This document shows positions 39,794-40,110 of a stretch of 40,110 bases of DNA, one piece after another. Source of the stretch: a virus; the IMG/VR virus record IMGVR_UViG_3300010885_038891, positions 1 to 40,110 of that record; one strand, written 5' to 3'. The translations under genes and the position numbers were made by a program. Every line of letters starts with the position of its first letter. Position 1 is the stretch's first letter. The notes under the pieces were generated by a model, which had not been told where the DNA came from, ran no database searches, and saw only the letters and a list, made by a program, of their open reading frames with translations.

Positions 39794-39818
39794 CAAATAA
39801 AACTCCAGAGGGTAACAT
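39790..39818 (+). promoter_or_regulatory. Candidate promoter giving a leaderless transcript
   Basis: TTGACA (39790-39795), a 17-bp spacer and TAACAT (39813-39818; 4 of 6) follow the J-domain gene. Transcription would start at about 39825, which is the ATG of the next small gene. A leaderless regulator mRNA, as for lambda cI, would be consistent with the HTH gene downstream. Confidence 0.5.
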
Positions 39819-39824
39819 AAACAC

Positions 39825-39989
39825 ATGAATAAACTTAGTAAAATACTACAGGATCAACTAGATTCACATGATGCATTAGTACAGGCATCTTTGAAACTAC
39901 ATGCTGTCCTTATTGACTCAAATGTAGCCTCTTCAGAACGATTATTAAATTTCCAGAAATGGGAACACACTTTAATGGAATCAGTATAA
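39825..39989 (+). CDS. Small helical protein at the circle junction
   Basis: A 54-residue, fully helical protein (NKLSKILQDQLDSHDALVQA; SERLLNFQKWEHTLMESV). Its stop lies at the edge of the redundant end, so in the circle it directly precedes the genes at 61-222 and 224-418. The ribosome site is weak (AGAGGG, 12 bases away), but a promoter overlaps it, so leaderless translation is possible. Unknown function; it could be a small regulator. Confidence 0.6.
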   Translation: MNKLSKILQDQLDSHDALVQASLKLHAVLIDSNVASSERLLNFQKWEHTLMESV

Positions 39990-40110
39990 ATTTTAAATTC
40001 GTTATTAAATGAAACCACACGTCCTGTTAAAAAGAAAGAAAAGAAAAATGACTTACCAACTATCTCTTTTTCTAAGTGATTCCCGTGAATTGACTCAAAT
40101 ATTCACGTAT
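39988..40110. repeat. Terminal redundancy, right copy
   Basis: Exact copy of bases 1-123, the overlap at which the circular assembly closes. Genes here repeat those at the left end and should be counted only once. Confidence 0.95.

Overview
This window looks like one complete, circularly closed bacteriophage genome. The last 123 bases (39988-40110) repeat bases 1-123 exactly, so the unique unit is 39,987 bp. It is AT-rich and densely packed, and no integrase, recombinase, tRNA or host gene was seen. The virion genes are those of a P22-like short-tailed phage: P22-type portal and coat, scaffold, gp4- and gp10-like tail factors, three ejection proteins and a beta-helix tailspike. The GH108 muramidase, the Pam3-gp28-like small holin and the tailspike point to a Gram-negative host. 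The species cannot be told from the sequence.

There are four transcription blocks. (A) An early block runs rightward from a consensus sigma70 promoter at 30400-30428 across the circle junction to about 418. It holds about 27 small genes, mostly unknown, plus a glycosyltransferase, a DUF3310 protein, a YopX-like protein, a J-domain protein, two repeat-array (solenoid-like) proteins and a small HTH regulator. (B) A lone leftward primase-helicase gene (prim-pol, PriCT and DUF3987-like) spans 2930-474. (C) A rightward replication operon spans 2994-9092: ribbon-helix-helix regulator, coiled-coil protein, Cas4/RecB-like DUF2800 nuclease, DUF2815 ssDNA-binding-like protein, family B DNA polymerase, VRR-NUC nuclease and SNF2-type helicase. 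(D) A leftward late operon of about 20.7 kb spans 29836-9089: terminase, portal, fibre, scaffold, coat, tail, ejection and lysis genes. A strong internal promoter sits just upstream of scaffold and coat.

Two control regions stand out. The 655-bp gap between blocks D and A holds eight CGTGGT repeats, an AT-rich inverted repeat, several hairpins and divergent promoters, which is the layout of an iteron-type origin plus control region. The 2930-2994 gap has a near-consensus promoter whose -10 box lies inside a 7+7 bp inverted repeat, followed by a good Shine-Dalgarno placed for an unusual ATT start codon.

The least conventional content is in block A. One gene carries fifteen 18-bp hexapeptide units that differ only at amino-acid-changing positions. 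Another carries 31 cysteine tripeptides. A third is split by a frameshift at a run of ten A's, in a tandem paralogue family. Family calls rest on motifs read by eye; no database search was run.
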